Source: Pseudomonas quercus | GTDB lineage: Bacteria > Pseudomonadota > Gammaproteobacteria > Pseudomonadales > Pseudomonadaceae | Direction of reading: 5' to 3' | Assembly: GCF_012033695.1 (NCBI RefSeq) | Contig: NZ_JAAVJI010000011.1 | Span: 94,751 to 158,750, forward strand | DNA: 64,000 bases | Shown: positions 32,960 to 42,100 of the stretch, piece after piece | Numbering within the stretch: position 1 is the stretch's first letter | How the letters are laid out: every line of letters begins with the position of its first letter | Position numbers and translations under genes: made by a program | Notes under the pieces: generated by a model | Databases searched by the model: none | Seen by the model: the letters and a program-made list of their open reading frames with translations, nothing else | Told to the model about the DNA's origin: nothing

Positions 32960-33961
32960 TCAGGCCGTAGCCTTGTCGTCCTTCTTAAGACTTGCCGGCG
33001 GCCAGTTATCGAGGCGCATGCCGAGGGACAGACCGCGGGAGGCCAAGACGTCCTTGATTTCGGTCAGGGACTTCTTGCCCAGGTTCGGAGTCTTCAACAG
33101 TTCTACTTCGGTGCGCTGGATCAGGTCACCGATGTAGTAAATGTTTTCCGCCTTAAGGCAGTTAGCCGAACGTACAGTCAACTCCAGATCATCAACCGGG
33201 CGGAGAAGGATCGGATCGATCTCGTCTTCCTGCTCGATGACGACTGGCTCGCTGTCACCCTTCAGATCCACGAACGCGGCCAGCTGCTGTTGCAGAATGG
33301 TCGCGGCACGGCGGATAGCTTCTTCCGGGTCCAGGGTACCGTTGGTTTCCAGGTCGATGACCAGCTTGTCCAGGTTAGTGCGCTGCTCTACACGGGCGTT
33401 TTCCACCACGTAGGCGATACGGCGTACTGGGCTGAACGAAGCATCCAGCTGCAAGCGACCAATGCTGCGGCTTTCGTCATCGTCGCTCTGACGCGAGTCA
33501 GCCGGCTCGTAACCACGACCACGAGCTACAACGAGCTTCATGTTCAAGGCGCCGTTAGACGCCAGGTTCGCGATCACGTGCTCGGGATTCACGATCTCGA
33601 CATCATGATCCAGCTGAATATCGGCAGCGGTGACCACCCCCGAACCCTTCTTGGACAAGGTCAGCGTAACTTCGTCACGACCGTGCAGCTTGATGGCCAG
33701 ACCCTTGAGGTTGAGCAGGATTTCAATGACGTCTTCCTGAACACCTTCAATGGCGCTGTACTCATGGAGTACACCGTCGATCTCGGCTTCTACAACTGCA
33801 CAGCCAGGCATGGAGGACAACAGGATGCGACGCAGCGCGTTGCCCAGGGTGTGGCCGAAACCACGCTCGAGAGGCTCGAGCGTAATCTTGGCGCGGGTTG
33901 GGCTGACGACCTGCACATCAATGTGGCGGGGCGTCAGAAACTCATTTACCGAAATCTGCAT
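32960..33961 (-). CDS. rpoA: RNA polymerase alpha subunit
   Basis: The 333-residue alpha subunit has an N-terminal dimerisation domain (about 1-230) and a C-terminal domain (about 250-325). The latter contains the UP-element/activator contact region (RSANCLKAENIYYIGDLIQ). It lies between rpsD and rplQ as usual, which couples polymerase and ribosome synthesis. Length normal for Pseudomonas. Confidence 0.98.
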   Translation of the reverse strand: MQISVNEFLTPRHIDVQVVSPTRAKITLEPLERGFGHTLGNALRRILLSSMPGCAVVEAEIDGVLHEYSAIEGVQEDVIEILLNLKGLAIKLHGRDEVTLTLSKKGSGVVTAADIQLDHDVEIVNPEHVIANLASNGALNMKLVVARGRGYEPADSRQSDDDESRSIGRLQLDASFSPVRRIAYVVENARVEQRTNLDKLVIDLETNGTLDPEEAIRRAATILQQQLAAFVDLKGDSEPVVIEQEDEIDPILLRPVDDLELTVRSANCLKAENIYYIGDLIQRTEVELLKTPNLGKKSLTEIKDVLASRGLSLGMRLDNWPPASLKKDDKATA

Positions 33962-33983
33962 GGATGCACCTACTTTCTAGCCC

Positions 33984-34604
33984 TTACTTGGAGTAGAGCT
34001 CGACGATCAGGTTTTCGTTGATGTCGGCGGAGAGGTCGCTGCGAGCCGGAACACTTTTGAAAGTGCCAGACTTCTTCTCAACGTCTACTTCAACCCACTC
34101 AACGCGGCCACGCTGGGCACACAACTCAAGGGCTTGAGCGATGCGCAGCTGGTTCTTTGCCTTTTCACGAACTGCAACCACGTCGCCTGCGCGAACCTGG
34201 AAGGACGGAACGTTTACTACTTTACCGTTAACGGTGATCGACTTGTGCGATACCAGCTGACGGGATTCAGCACGCGTGGCGCCGTAACCCATACGGTAAA
34301 CAACGTTGTCCAGACGGCACTCGAGCAGCTGAAGGAGGTTTTCGCCGGTGGCGCCCTTCTGGCTAGCGGCTTGCTTGTAGTAGCCGCTGAACTGACGCTC
34401 CAGCACGCCGTAGATACGACGAACTTTTTGTTTCTCACGCAGCTGGGTGCCGTAGTCGGACTGACGGCCACGGCGCTGGCCGTGGATACCTGGGGCTGCT
34501 TCGATGTTGCACTTCGATTCCAGAGCGCGGACGCCGCTTTTCAGGAACAGGTCAGTGCCTTCACGACGAGCCAGCTTGCATTTTGGACCAATGTAACGAG
34601 CCAT
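33984..34604 (-). CDS. rpsD: 30S ribosomal protein S4
   Basis: The 206-residue protein has the S4 RNA-binding domain (RLDNVVYRMGYGATRAESRQLVSH) at about 95-155. It is a primary 16S binder, a fidelity protein, and the known autoregulator of the alpha operon in E. coli. It lies between rpsK and rpoA. Two N-terminal cysteines (C9, C32) are kept. Confidence 0.98.
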   Translation of the reverse strand: MARYIGPKCKLARREGTDLFLKSGVRALESKCNIEAAPGIHGQRRGRQSDYGTQLREKQKVRRIYGVLERQFSGYYKQAASQKGATGENLLQLLECRLDNVVYRMGYGATRAESRQLVSHKSITVNGKVVNVPSFQVRAGDVVAVREKAKNQLRIAQALELCAQRGRVEWVEVDVEKKSGTFKSVPARSDLSADINENLIVELYSK

Positions 34605-34622
34605 TATCTATCGTCTCCTGAA

Positions 34623-35012
34623 TTACACGCGGCGCTTCTTCGGCGGACGGCACCCGTTATGCGGGATTGGCGTCACGTCGGTGATGCTGGCGATCTTGTA
34701 GCCACAGCCGTTCAAAGCACGGACAGCGGACTCACGACCTGGACCTGGACCTTTGACGTTTACGTCGAGGTTTTTCAGGCCATATTCCAGCGCAGCTTGA
34801 CCAGCACGCTCTGCAGCTACCTGAGCCGCGAACGGGGTGGACTTGCGTGAACCGCGGAAACCCGAACCACCGGAGGTAGCCCATGACAGGGCGTTACCTT
34901 GACGGTCGGTAATGGTCACGATGGTGTTGTTGAAAGACGCATGGATGTGGGCGATGCCATCAACCACTGTCTTTTTTACTTTTTTACGAGGACGAGCAGC
35001 AGGTTTTGCCAT
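34623..35012 (-). CDS. rpsK: 30S ribosomal protein S11
   Basis: The 129-residue protein has a basic N-terminus (MAKPAARPRKKVKKTV) and the S11 core with FNNTIVTITDRQGNALSW. It forms the 30S platform near the mRNA exit. Alpha operon, between rpsM and rpsD; length normal. Confidence 0.98.
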   Translation of the reverse strand: MAKPAARPRKKVKKTVVDGIAHIHASFNNTIVTITDRQGNALSWATSGGSGFRGSRKSTPFAAQVAAERAGQAALEYGLKNLDVNVKGPGPGRESAVRALNGCGYKIASITDVTPIPHNGCRPPKKRRV

Positions 35013-35042
35013 GAGTAAATTCCTGTCGATTCGCTGGCGCGA

Positions 35043-35399
35043 TTACTTGCGGATCGGCTTGCGCGGACCCTTACGGGTACGGGCGTTGGTCTTGGTACGC
35101 TGACCGCGAACCGGCAGACCGCGGCGATGACGCAGGCCACGGTAGCAGCCCAGGTCCATCAAGCGCTTGATCTTCATGTTGATGTCACGACGCAGGTCAC
35201 CTTCAGTGGTGAACTTCGCAACTTCGCCACGCAGCAGTTCGATTTGCTCGTCGCTCAGATCCTTGATCTTTGCGGCCGGGTTTACACCGGCATCCGCGCA
35301 GATTTTTTGCGCGGTGGTGCGACCGACACCATAGATGTAGGTCAGCGAGATAACAGTATGCTTGTTATCTGGAATGTTGACGCCTGCAATACGGGCCAT
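35043..35399 (-). CDS. rpsM: 30S ribosomal protein S13
   Basis: The 118-residue protein starts MARIAGVNIPDNKHTVISLTYIYG, has the helix-two-turns-helix domain and ends in a basic tail (RTRKGPRKPIRK) that contacts the P-site tRNA. First long gene of the alpha operon, 130 bases after rpmJ. Length normal. Confidence 0.98.
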   Translation of the reverse strand: MARIAGVNIPDNKHTVISLTYIYGVGRTTAQKICADAGVNPAAKIKDLSDEQIELLRGEVAKFTTEGDLRRDINMKIKRLMDLGCYRGLRHRRGLPVRGQRTKTNARTRKGPRKPIRK

Positions 35400-35529
35400 T
35401 CAGTGGGACTCCAATTGACAGCTACCTGCGCCCCGGAAGCCAAGAAATAGGGCGCGAGATGATATCGCTGTAGAAACAATTAATCAACCCGGCAGCACAC
35501 TAGCTGCCGGGCTTATAGCACATTCACAA

Positions 35530-35646
35530 TCAGCCTTGGCGCTGCTTGTGACGTGGTTCCGCGCTGCAGATCACGCGAACAACACCTTCGCGGCGAATAA
35601 TCTTGCAGTTGCGGCACAGCTTTTTCACCGATGCACGAACTTTCAT
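35530..35646 (-). CDS. rpmJ: 50S ribosomal protein L36 (zinc-binding C+ form)
   Basis: A 38-residue protein, [20 protein letters not shown] at its start and ending RHKQRQG. The zinc-ribbon ligands C11, C14, C27 and H33 are all present, so this is the C+ paralogue used when zinc is sufficient. It lies 28 bases downstream of secY at the end of the spc operon. Confidence 0.96.
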
Positions 35647-35674
35647 CACCAACTCCTCGAACCTTATGGGCGCT

Positions 35675-37009
35675 TCAGCGCAGCATGTTGCTGCCGCCAT
35701 AGCCCTTCAGGTTGGCTTTCTTCATCAGGGATTCGTACTGGTGCGAAACGAGGTGAGATTGCACTTGGGCCATAAAGTCCATCACAACCACTACCACAAT
35801 CAGCAACGAGGTCCCGCCAAGGTAGAACGGTACGTTTGCTGCAACCACCAGGAACTGGGGAAGCAGGCAGACGGCCGTCATGTATAAAGCTCCGAACATC
35901 GTCAAGCGGGTCAACACACCATCAATATAGCGTGCAGATTGCTCACCGGGACGGATGCCAGGAATAAAGGCACCGGACTTCTTCAGGTTTTCCGCTACGT
36001 CTTTAGGGTTGAACATCAACGCTGTGTAGAAGAAGCAGAAGAAAATGATCCCTGCGGTAAACAGCAAGATGTTCAACGGCTGACCAGGCGCGATCGACTG
36101 CGAGACGTCCTGCAGCCAGCCCATACCTTCGGACTGACCGAACCAGGCGCCCAGCGAAGCCGGGAACAGCAGAATGCTGCTAGCGAAAATGGCCGGGATA
36201 ACCCCCGCCATGTTCACTTTCAACGGCAAGTGGCTCGTTTGGGCAGCAAAAACCTTGCGGCCTTGCTGACGCTTGGCATAGTGCACCGCAATACGGCGCT
36301 GACCACGCTCAATGAACACCACGAAACCGATGATCGCGACTGCCAGAAGCCCGATGGCAATCAGGGCAAAAATGTTGATATCACCCATACGTGCAGACTC
36401 GAAGGACTGCCCGATTGCCCTCGGAAGACCGGCGACGATACCCGAGAAAATCAACATCGAGATACCGTTGCCGACACCGCGCTCGGTAATCTGCTCGCCC
36501 AGCCACATCATGAACATAGCGCCCGCCACGAAGGTGGAAACTGCCACGAAGTAGAAGCTGAAACCTGCGGAAAACGCGACGCCCTGGTTGGCCAGGCCAA
36601 TGGACATGCCAATGGCCTGGACCAGTGCCAGGGCTACGGTGCCATAGCGGGTGTACTGGCTTATCTTGCGACGGCCAGACTCCCCTTCCTTCTTCAACTG
36701 CTCCAGCTGCGGGCTGATCGCTGTCATCAACTGCATGATGATCGATGCCGAAATGTACGGCATGATCCCCAATGCAAAGATGCTCATGCGCTCAAGCGCG
36801 CCGCCGGAAAACATGTTGAACAGGCTAAGAATGGTCCCCTCATTCTGTCGGAACAGGTCTGCCAGCCGGTCTGGGTTGATACCTGGCACCGGGATGTGTG
36901 CGCCAATCCTGTAGACGATAATCGCCAGAAACAGGAAACGCAGACGGGCCCAGAGTTCGGACAAACCCCCACCTTTGCTGAGCGCTGAGAGAGCACCTTG
37001 CTTAGCCAT
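35675..37009 (-). CDS. secY: Preprotein translocase subunit SecY
   Basis: The 444-residue channel subunit has 10 transmembrane helices and the plug region after helix 1. Typical SecY stretches include [14 protein letters not shown] and [20 protein letters not shown]. With SecE (encoded at 62319) and SecG it forms the Sec translocon. The start codon directly abuts the rplO stop, so translation is coupled. Confidence 0.98.
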
Positions 37010-37444
37010 TTATTCCTCGAACTTGCCGCCAGCTGCTTCGATAGCCGCACGCGCACCTTTGGTGGCGGCGATGCCCTTCAGGGTGACCGCACGAGCAACG
37101 TCGCCCGACAGCATGATTTTCACACGCTGAACGTTCTGGTTGATCACGTTGGCATCCTTGAGGGATTGCAGAGTGACGACATCGCCTTCCACCTTGGCCA
37201 GCTCGGACGTACGCACTTCGGCGCGGTCCATGGCTTTCAGTGAAACAAAGCCGAACTTCGGCAGGCGACGGTGCAGCGGCTGTTGACCGCCTTCGAAACC
37301 AGGAGCGATGGTGCCACCGGAACGGGAGGTTTGACCTTTGTGGCCACGGCCACCAGTCTTGCCCAAACCGCTACCGATACCACGACCCGGACGATGCTTC
37401 TCGCGACGGGAACCCGGCGCTGGACTCAGATCATTGAGTTTCAT
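37010..37444 (-). CDS. rplO: 50S ribosomal protein L15
   Basis: The 144-residue protein starts MKLNDLSPAPGSRREKHRPG and has the Gly/Arg-rich extension GIGSGLGKTGGRGHKGQTSR that penetrates 23S rRNA. spc operon, between rpmD and secY; length normal. Confidence 0.98.
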   Translation of the reverse strand: MKLNDLSPAPGSRREKHRPGRGIGSGLGKTGGRGHKGQTSRSGGTIAPGFEGGQQPLHRRLPKFGFVSLKAMDRAEVRTSELAKVEGDVVTLQSLKDANVINQNVQRVKIMLSGDVARAVTLKGIAATKGARAAIEAAGGKFEE

Positions 37445-37447
37445 CGA

Positions 37448-37624
37448 TTAACCCTCGACGCGCAGCATGTAGTAAGCCTTATTGATCATCCCGCGATTCT
37501 CGGGAGTATCCAGGACTTCCACGGTATGACCGATGCGACGCAGGCCCAGACCCTTAACACACAGTTTGTGGTTGGGCAGGCGGCCAGCGGTGCTCTTGAT
37601 CAGCGTAACTTTTACAGTCGACAT
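37448..37624 (-). CDS. rpmD: 50S ribosomal protein L30
   Basis: A 58-residue protein with N-terminus MSTVKVTLIKSTAGRLPNHK, containing the L30 signature LGLRRIGHTVE. Its ATG overlaps the rpsE stop (TAATG), and rplO starts 3 bases after its stop. Length normal for Pseudomonas. Confidence 0.96.
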   Translation of the reverse strand: MSTVKVTLIKSTAGRLPNHKLCVKGLGLRRIGHTVEVLDTPENRGMINKAYYMLRVEG

Positions 37625-38124
37625 TACAGGATCTCCTCGACGGTCTTGCCGCGCTTGGCAGCAATCGAATCAGGGGACTGCATGGCCTTCAGACCGTTGA
37701 ACGTAGCGTGTACAACGTTCACCGGGTTGGTGGAGCCGTAGCACTTGGCCAGAACGTTCTGAACGCCGGCAACTTCCAGGACAGCACGCATTGCGCCGCC
37801 AGCGATGATGCCAGTACCTTCCGAAGCAGGCTGCATGTACACCTTGGACGCGCCATGGGTGGACTTGGCAGCGTACTGCAGGGTGGTGCCGTTCAGGTCT
37901 ACCTGAATCATGTTGCGGCGAGCGGCTTCCATAGCTTTCTGGATAGCGGCAGGCACTTCGCGGGATTTGCCACGGCCGAAGCCGACACGGCCTTTGCCAT
38001 CACCTACCACGGTCAACGCGGTGAAGGTGAAGATACGACCGCCTTTTACGGTCTTGGCAACGCGGTTAACCTGAACCAGCTTCTCGATGTAGCCTTCGTC
38101 GCGCTTTTGATCGTTATTTGCCAT
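37624..38124 (-). CDS. rpsE: 30S ribosomal protein S5
   Basis: The 166-residue protein has the S5 double-stranded RNA-binding N-terminal domain (about 10-75; VNRVAKTVKGGRIFTFTAL) and the C-terminal GTGIIAGGAMRAVLE stretch. It supports decoding accuracy and helicase activity at the mRNA entry. spc operon, between rplR and rpmD. Confidence 0.98.
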   Translation of the reverse strand: MANNDQKRDEGYIEKLVQVNRVAKTVKGGRIFTFTALTVVGDGKGRVGFGRGKSREVPAAIQKAMEAARRNMIQVDLNGTTLQYAAKSTHGASKVYMQPASEGTGIIAGGAMRAVLEVAGVQNVLAKCYGSTNPVNVVHATFNGLKAMQSPDSIAAKRGKTVEEIL

Positions 38125-38127
38125 AAC

Positions 38128-38478
38128 TTAGAACTCCAGCCCGCCTTCACGAGCAGCATCAGCCAGCGCCTTGACGCGGCCGTGGTACTTGAAGCCAGAA
38201 CGGTCGAAAGCCACTTGGGAAACGCCAGCGGCTTTCGCACGCTCAGCGACCAGCTGGCCAACCTTAGTGGCGGCGTCGATGTTGCCAGTGGCGCCATCAC
38301 GCAGTTCTTTGTCCAAGGTCGAAGCGCTTGCCAGGACCTTGCTGCCGTCGGCCGAAATGACCTGGGCATAAATGTGCTGCGAAGAGCGGTACACGCACAG
38401 ACGCACGGTTTCGAGCTCGTGCATTTTCAGGCGTGCTTTGCGAGCGCGACGCAGACGAGTAACTTTTTTGTCGGTCAT
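38128..38478 (-). CDS. rplR: 50S ribosomal protein L18
   Basis: The 116-residue protein has a basic N-terminus (TRLRRARKARLKM) and the L18 core VYRSSQHIYAQVI, ending GRVKALADAAREGGLEF. It binds 5S rRNA in the central protuberance. spc operon; 3 bases separate it from rpsE. Confidence 0.98.
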   Translation of the reverse strand: MTDKKVTRLRRARKARLKMHELETVRLCVYRSSQHIYAQVISADGSKVLASASTLDKELRDGATGNIDAATKVGQLVAERAKAAGVSQVAFDRSGFKYHGRVKALADAAREGGLEF

Positions 38479-38488
38479 TTGCTAGGCC

Positions 38489-39022
38489 CTACTTCTTCTT
38501 GGCTTCTTTACGGCGGACGACTTCATCCGCGTAACGGACACCCTTGCCTTTGTACGGCTCTGGACGACGGAAGTCGCGGATTTCCGCGGCAACCTGGCCA
38601 ACGAGCTGCTTATCGATACCTTTGATCACGATATCGGTCTGGCTTGGAGTTTCAGCGGTAACGCCTTGCGGCAGCTGATAATCAACCGGGTGCGAGAAAC
38701 CGAGTGCCAGGGACAGAATTTCGCCCTTGGCCTGAGCCTTGTAACCTACGCCGACCAGCTGGAGCTTGCGCTCGAAGCCTTGGCTTACGCCCTGCACCAT
38801 GTTGTTGACCAGAGCACGAGTGGTGCCGGCCATTGCGCGGGTCTGCTGGTCGCCATTGCGGGCGGAGAACTTCAGTTCGCCACCTTCTTCGACTACTTCA
38901 ACAGAAGCGTGCACATTCAGTTCGAGGGTACCTTTGGCACCTTTGATCGACAGTTGCTGACCAGCGAACTTTACTTCTACGCCGGCAGGCAGCCTGACGG
39001 GGTTCTTAGCGACGCGAGACAT
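38489..39022 (-). CDS. rplF: 50S ribosomal protein L6
   Basis: The 177-residue protein has two tandem L6 domains. The C-terminal signature is RRPEPYKGKGVRYADEVVRR. It lies near the factor-binding site of 23S rRNA. spc operon, between rpsH and rplR; length normal. Confidence 0.98.
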   Translation of the reverse strand: MSRVAKNPVRLPAGVEVKFAGQQLSIKGAKGTLELNVHASVEVVEEGGELKFSARNGDQQTRAMAGTTRALVNNMVQGVSQGFERKLQLVGVGYKAQAKGEILSLALGFSHPVDYQLPQGVTAETPSQTDIVIKGIDKQLVGQVAAEIRDFRRPEPYKGKGVRYADEVVRRKEAKKK

Positions 39023-39034
39023 GCTTATCCCCCC

Positions 39035-39427
39035 TTAGAACACGGTGCAAAGGACTTCGCCACCGACACCGGCAGCGCGCGCAGCACGATCAGTCATCAC
39101 ACCTTTACTGGTGGAGACGATCGATACGCCGAGGCCGCCACGAACTTTTGGCAGATCATCGACGGATTTGTACTGACGCAGACCGGGACGGCTGACGCGC
39201 TTAACTTCTTCGATAACTGGACGGCCTTCGAAGTACTTAAGCTCGATGGACAGTGAAGGCTTGGCTTCACCGGTGACCTGATAACCCGCGATGTAACCTT
39301 CGTCTTTAAGAACTTTGGCTACCGCTACCTTCACAGTGGAGGAAGGCATGCTTACGACGGACTTTTCAGCCATCTGGGCATTACGGATGCGAGTTAGCAT
39401 GTCCGCTAACGGGTCCTGCATACTCAT
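39035..39427 (-). CDS. rpsH: 30S ribosomal protein S8
   Basis: The 130-residue protein starts MSMQDPLADMLTRIRNAQ and ends GVGGEVLCTVF, both S8 hallmarks. It is a primary 16S binder and, in E. coli, the spc operon repressor. A gap of 190 bases separates it from rpsN, longer than elsewhere in the operon. Confidence 0.98.
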   Translation of the reverse strand: MSMQDPLADMLTRIRNAQMAEKSVVSMPSSTVKVAVAKVLKDEGYIAGYQVTGEAKPSLSIELKYFEGRPVIEEVKRVSRPGLRQYKSVDDLPKVRGGLGVSIVSTSKGVMTDRAARAAGVGGEVLCTVF

Positions 39428-39617
39428 GGGCTAGACGCTCCTGATACAAGAAAACGAGCCTTTCGGCTGCAAAAATCGCCTGTGTGCTGCCCAGGACCAA
39501 GGTCCGGGCTCAGGCGAGCCGGCAATTCTAAACATACCGTGGAAACGAATCAAGCCCCATGAGGGGCTTGATTGGATCGCGTGACCAGCGGCGGATCGCT
39601 CCGCCGTGATCTGAGAC

Positions 39618-39923
39618 TTACCAGCTGGCCTTGACCAGACCTGGTACGTCACCACGCATTGCAGCTTGACGCAGCATGTTACGCGCCAGGCCGAACTTAC
39701 GGTATACGCCGTGAGGACGACCGGTCAGACGGCAACGGTTACGCATGCGCGAGGCGCTAGCGTCACGTGGTTGCTTCTGCAGCGCTACGCTGGCTGCCCA
39801 ACGCTCTTCTGGAGAGGCATTGAGGTCAACGATGGTTGCTTTCAGCTCGGCACGCTTTTTAGCGTACTTGGCTACCGTTTGCTGACGCTTCAGCTCACGG
39901 TTTTTCATACTCTTCTTAGCCAT
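39618..39923 (-). CDS. rpsN: 30S ribosomal protein S14 (zinc-free form)
   Basis: The 101-residue protein starts MAKKSMKNRELKRQQTVAKY. It is the long form without the CxxC zinc ribbon, normal for gammaproteobacteria. The start at 39923 was chosen from this N-terminus; 14 upstream codons in frame are not conserved. spc operon, 13 bases after rplE. Confidence 0.97.
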   Translation of the reverse strand: MAKKSMKNRELKRQQTVAKYAKKRAELKATIVDLNASPEERWAASVALQKQPRDASASRMRNRCRLTGRPHGVYRKFGLARNMLRQAAMRGDVPGLVKASW

Positions 39924-39936
39924 TGTCCGACTCCTA

Positions 39937-40476
39937 TCAGTTACGGAACGGGAACTTGAAAGCACGCAGCAGAGCGCGGCCTTCGTCGTCCGAACGGGCG
40001 GTGGTGGTCAGGGTGATATCCAGACCGCGAAGAGCATCGATCTTGTCGTAATCGATTTCCGGGAAGATGATCTGCTCTTTCACACCCATGCTGTAGTTAC
40101 CACGACCATCGAAGGACTTGGCATTCAGGCCGCGGAAGTCGCGAACCCGAGGCAGGGAGATCGACAGCAGACGATCCAGGAATTCGTACATACGATCGCG
40201 ACGCAGGGTTACCTTGACGCCGATCGGCCAACCCTCACGTACCTTGAAGCCTGCAATCGACTTGCGAGCGAAGGTAACGACAGGCTTCTGGCCGGTGATT
40301 TTCTCAAGATCAGCTACAGCGTGCTCGATGACTTTTTTGTCACCGATAGCTTCGCCCAGGCCCATGTTCAGGGTGATCTTGGTAACGCGCGGAACTTCCA
40401 TCACGTTCGACAGCTTAAGTTCTTCCTTAAGCTTCGGAGCGATTTCCTTCCGATAAATCTCTTTTAGTCGTGCCAT
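39937..40476 (-). CDS. rplE: 50S ribosomal protein L5
   Basis: The 179-residue protein starts MARLKEIYRKEIAPKLKEEL and has the L5 signature ITLNMGLGEA. It binds 5S rRNA and contacts P-site tRNA. spc operon, between rplX and rpsN; length normal. Confidence 0.98.
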   Translation of the reverse strand: MARLKEIYRKEIAPKLKEELKLSNVMEVPRVTKITLNMGLGEAIGDKKVIEHAVADLEKITGQKPVVTFARKSIAGFKVREGWPIGVKVTLRRDRMYEFLDRLLSISLPRVRDFRGLNAKSFDGRGNYSMGVKEQIIFPEIDYDKIDALRGLDITLTTTARSDDEGRALLRAFKFPFRN

Positions 40477-40496
40477 TGTCTTCTACCTAGCAGTGT

Positions 40497-40811
40497 TCAA
40501 GCATCAACCGCTTTCTGGGTCGACTTGAAGACACGAATTTTCTTGCCGTCTTCAACTTTGAAGCCAACGCGGTCAGCCTTGTTGGTTTCACCGTTGAAGA
40601 TGGCAACGTTGGAAGCGTGCAGAGGCGCTTCTTTCTCGACGATACCGCCTTGATTGCCAGCCATCGGATTCGGCTTGGTATGGCGCTTGACCAGGTTCAG
40701 ACCACCAACGACCAGACGGTCGTCAGCGAGAACCTTCAGCACCTTACCGCGCTTGCCCTTGTCTTTGCCGGCGATCACGATGATCTCGTCGTCACGACGA
40801 ATCTTTTGCAT
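40497..40811 (-). CDS. rplX: 50S ribosomal protein L24
   Basis: The 104-residue protein has a KOW motif near the N-terminus (DEIIVIAGKDKGKRGKVLKV). It initiates 50S assembly by binding the 5' end of 23S rRNA. spc operon, 11 bases after rplN. Confidence 0.98.
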   Translation of the reverse strand: MQKIRRDDEIIVIAGKDKGKRGKVLKVLADDRLVVGGLNLVKRHTKPNPMAGNQGGIVEKEAPLHASNVAIFNGETNKADRVGFKVEDGKKIRVFKSTQKAVDA

Positions 40812-40822
40812 GTCGGATCTCC

Positions 40823-41191
40823 TTACAGCACTTCTGGGGCGAGCGAGACGATCTTCATGAACTTCTCAGAGCGAAGTTCACGGGTCACTGGCCCAAAGAT
40901 ACGGGTGCCGATCGGCTCTTGCTTGTTGTTCAGAAGAACAGCAGCGTTGCCGTCGAAGCGGATGATGGAACCATCAGCCCGGCGCACACCGTGACGGGTA
41001 CGTACGACAACAGCGGTCATCACCTGGCCTTTCTTGACCTTACCGCGAGGAATCGCTTCCTTGACGGTAACTTTGATGATGTCACCAATGCCGGCGTAAC
41101 GGCGGTGCGAACCGCCGAGTACCTTGATGCACATTACGCGACGAGCGCCGCTGTTATCGGCCACATCGAGCATGGATTGAGTCTGAATCAT
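40823..41191 (-). CDS. rplN: 50S ribosomal protein L14
   Basis: The 122-residue protein starts MIQTQSMLDVADNSGARRVM, the L14 signature, and is the first gene of the spc operon. It forms part of the intersubunit bridge. Length normal. Confidence 0.98.
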   Translation of the reverse strand: MIQTQSMLDVADNSGARRVMCIKVLGGSHRRYAGIGDIIKVTVKEAIPRGKVKKGQVMTAVVVRTRHGVRRADGSIIRFDGNAAVLLNNKQEPIGTRIFGPVTRELRSEKFMKIVSLAPEVL

Positions 41192-41214
41192 AAAATATCT
41201 CCGACCCCTAGCCC

Positions 41215-41481
41215 TTAGACTTCAACAGCGCGTTCAACGATTTCAACCAGGGCCCAGTTCTTGGTCTTGGCGACCGGACGGGTTTCACTGATGGTGACCT
41301 TGTCACCAACGTGGCACTGGTTGTTTTCGTCGTGAGCGTGCAGCTTAGTCGAACGCTTGACGTACTTGCCGTAGATCGGGTGCTTTACGCGACGCTCGAT
41401 CAATACGGTGATGGTTTTGTCCATCTTGTCGCTGACGACACGGCCGGTCAGCGTACGGACGGTTTTTTCGGCTTCAGCCAT
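41215..41481 (-). CDS. rpsQ: 30S ribosomal protein S17
   Basis: The 88-residue OB-fold protein contains GRVVSDKMDKTITVLIERRV and KHPIYGKYVKRS, S17 hallmarks. It is a primary 16S binder and the last gene of the S10 operon, 2 bases after rpmC. Confidence 0.98.
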   Translation of the reverse strand: MAEAEKTVRTLTGRVVSDKMDKTITVLIERRVKHPIYGKYVKRSTKLHAHDENNQCHVGDKVTISETRPVAKTKNWALVEIVERAVEV

Positions 41482-41483
41482 GA

Positions 41484-41675
41484 TTACTTACCTGCCTGCT
41501 GGTTGAGCACAGTTTTCACGCGAGCGATGTCGCGCTTCACTTGCGAGAGCAGGTGAGACTGCCCCAACTGGCCAGTTGCCTTCTGCATACGCAGATTGAA
41601 CTGGTCACGCAGCAAGCCGAGCAGTTGCTCGTTCAGCTGCTGTGCTGATTTCTCACGAAGTTCTTTCGCTTGCAT
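41484..41675 (-). CDS. rpmC: 50S ribosomal protein L29
   Basis: A 63-residue helical-hairpin protein (MQAKELREKSAQQLNEQLLG) located at the tunnel exit near the signal recognition particle site. The ATG at 41675 overlaps the rplP stop; the adjacent in-frame GTG would add one residue. Length normal. Confidence 0.97.
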   Translation of the reverse strand: MQAKELREKSAQQLNEQLLGLLRDQFNLRMQKATGQLGQSHLLSQVKRDIARVKTVLNQQAGK

Positions 41676-42088
41676 CACATCACCGTCCGCTTAACAAAGG
41701 AGGTGGCGAGGGGCAGCTTTGCAGCTGCCAAGGCAAATGCCTCACGCGCCAGCTCTTCGGAAACACCTTCGATTTCATACAGGACTTTGCCTGGCTGAAT
41801 CTGGGCTACCCAGTACTCAACGCTACCCTTACCTTTACCCATCCGCACTTCGAGAGGCTTCTTGGTGACCGGCTTGTCAGGGAACACGCGAATCCAGATC
41901 TTGCCGCCACGTTTTACGTGACGGGTCAGAGCACGACGTGCCGACTCGATCTGGCGGGCGGTGAGGCGACCACGAGCAACAGCTTTCAAGGCGAATTCGC
42001 CGAAGCTGACCTTGCTACCGCGCAGTGCCAGACCACGGTTGTGGCCGGTCATCTGCTTGCGGAATTTTGTACGCTTTGGTTGCAACAT
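41675..42088 (-). CDS. rplP: 50S ribosomal protein L16
   Basis: The 137-residue protein starts MLQPKRTKFRKQMTGHNRGL. It organises the A-site tRNA-binding region of the 50S subunit. S10 operon, between rpsC and rpmC; length normal. Confidence 0.98.
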   Translation of the reverse strand: MLQPKRTKFRKQMTGHNRGLALRGSKVSFGEFALKAVARGRLTARQIESARRALTRHVKRGGKIWIRVFPDKPVTKKPLEVRMGKGKGSVEYWVAQIQPGKVLYEIEGVSEELAREAFALAAAKLPLATSFVKRTVM

Positions 42089-42100
42089 TTGGCGTACCCC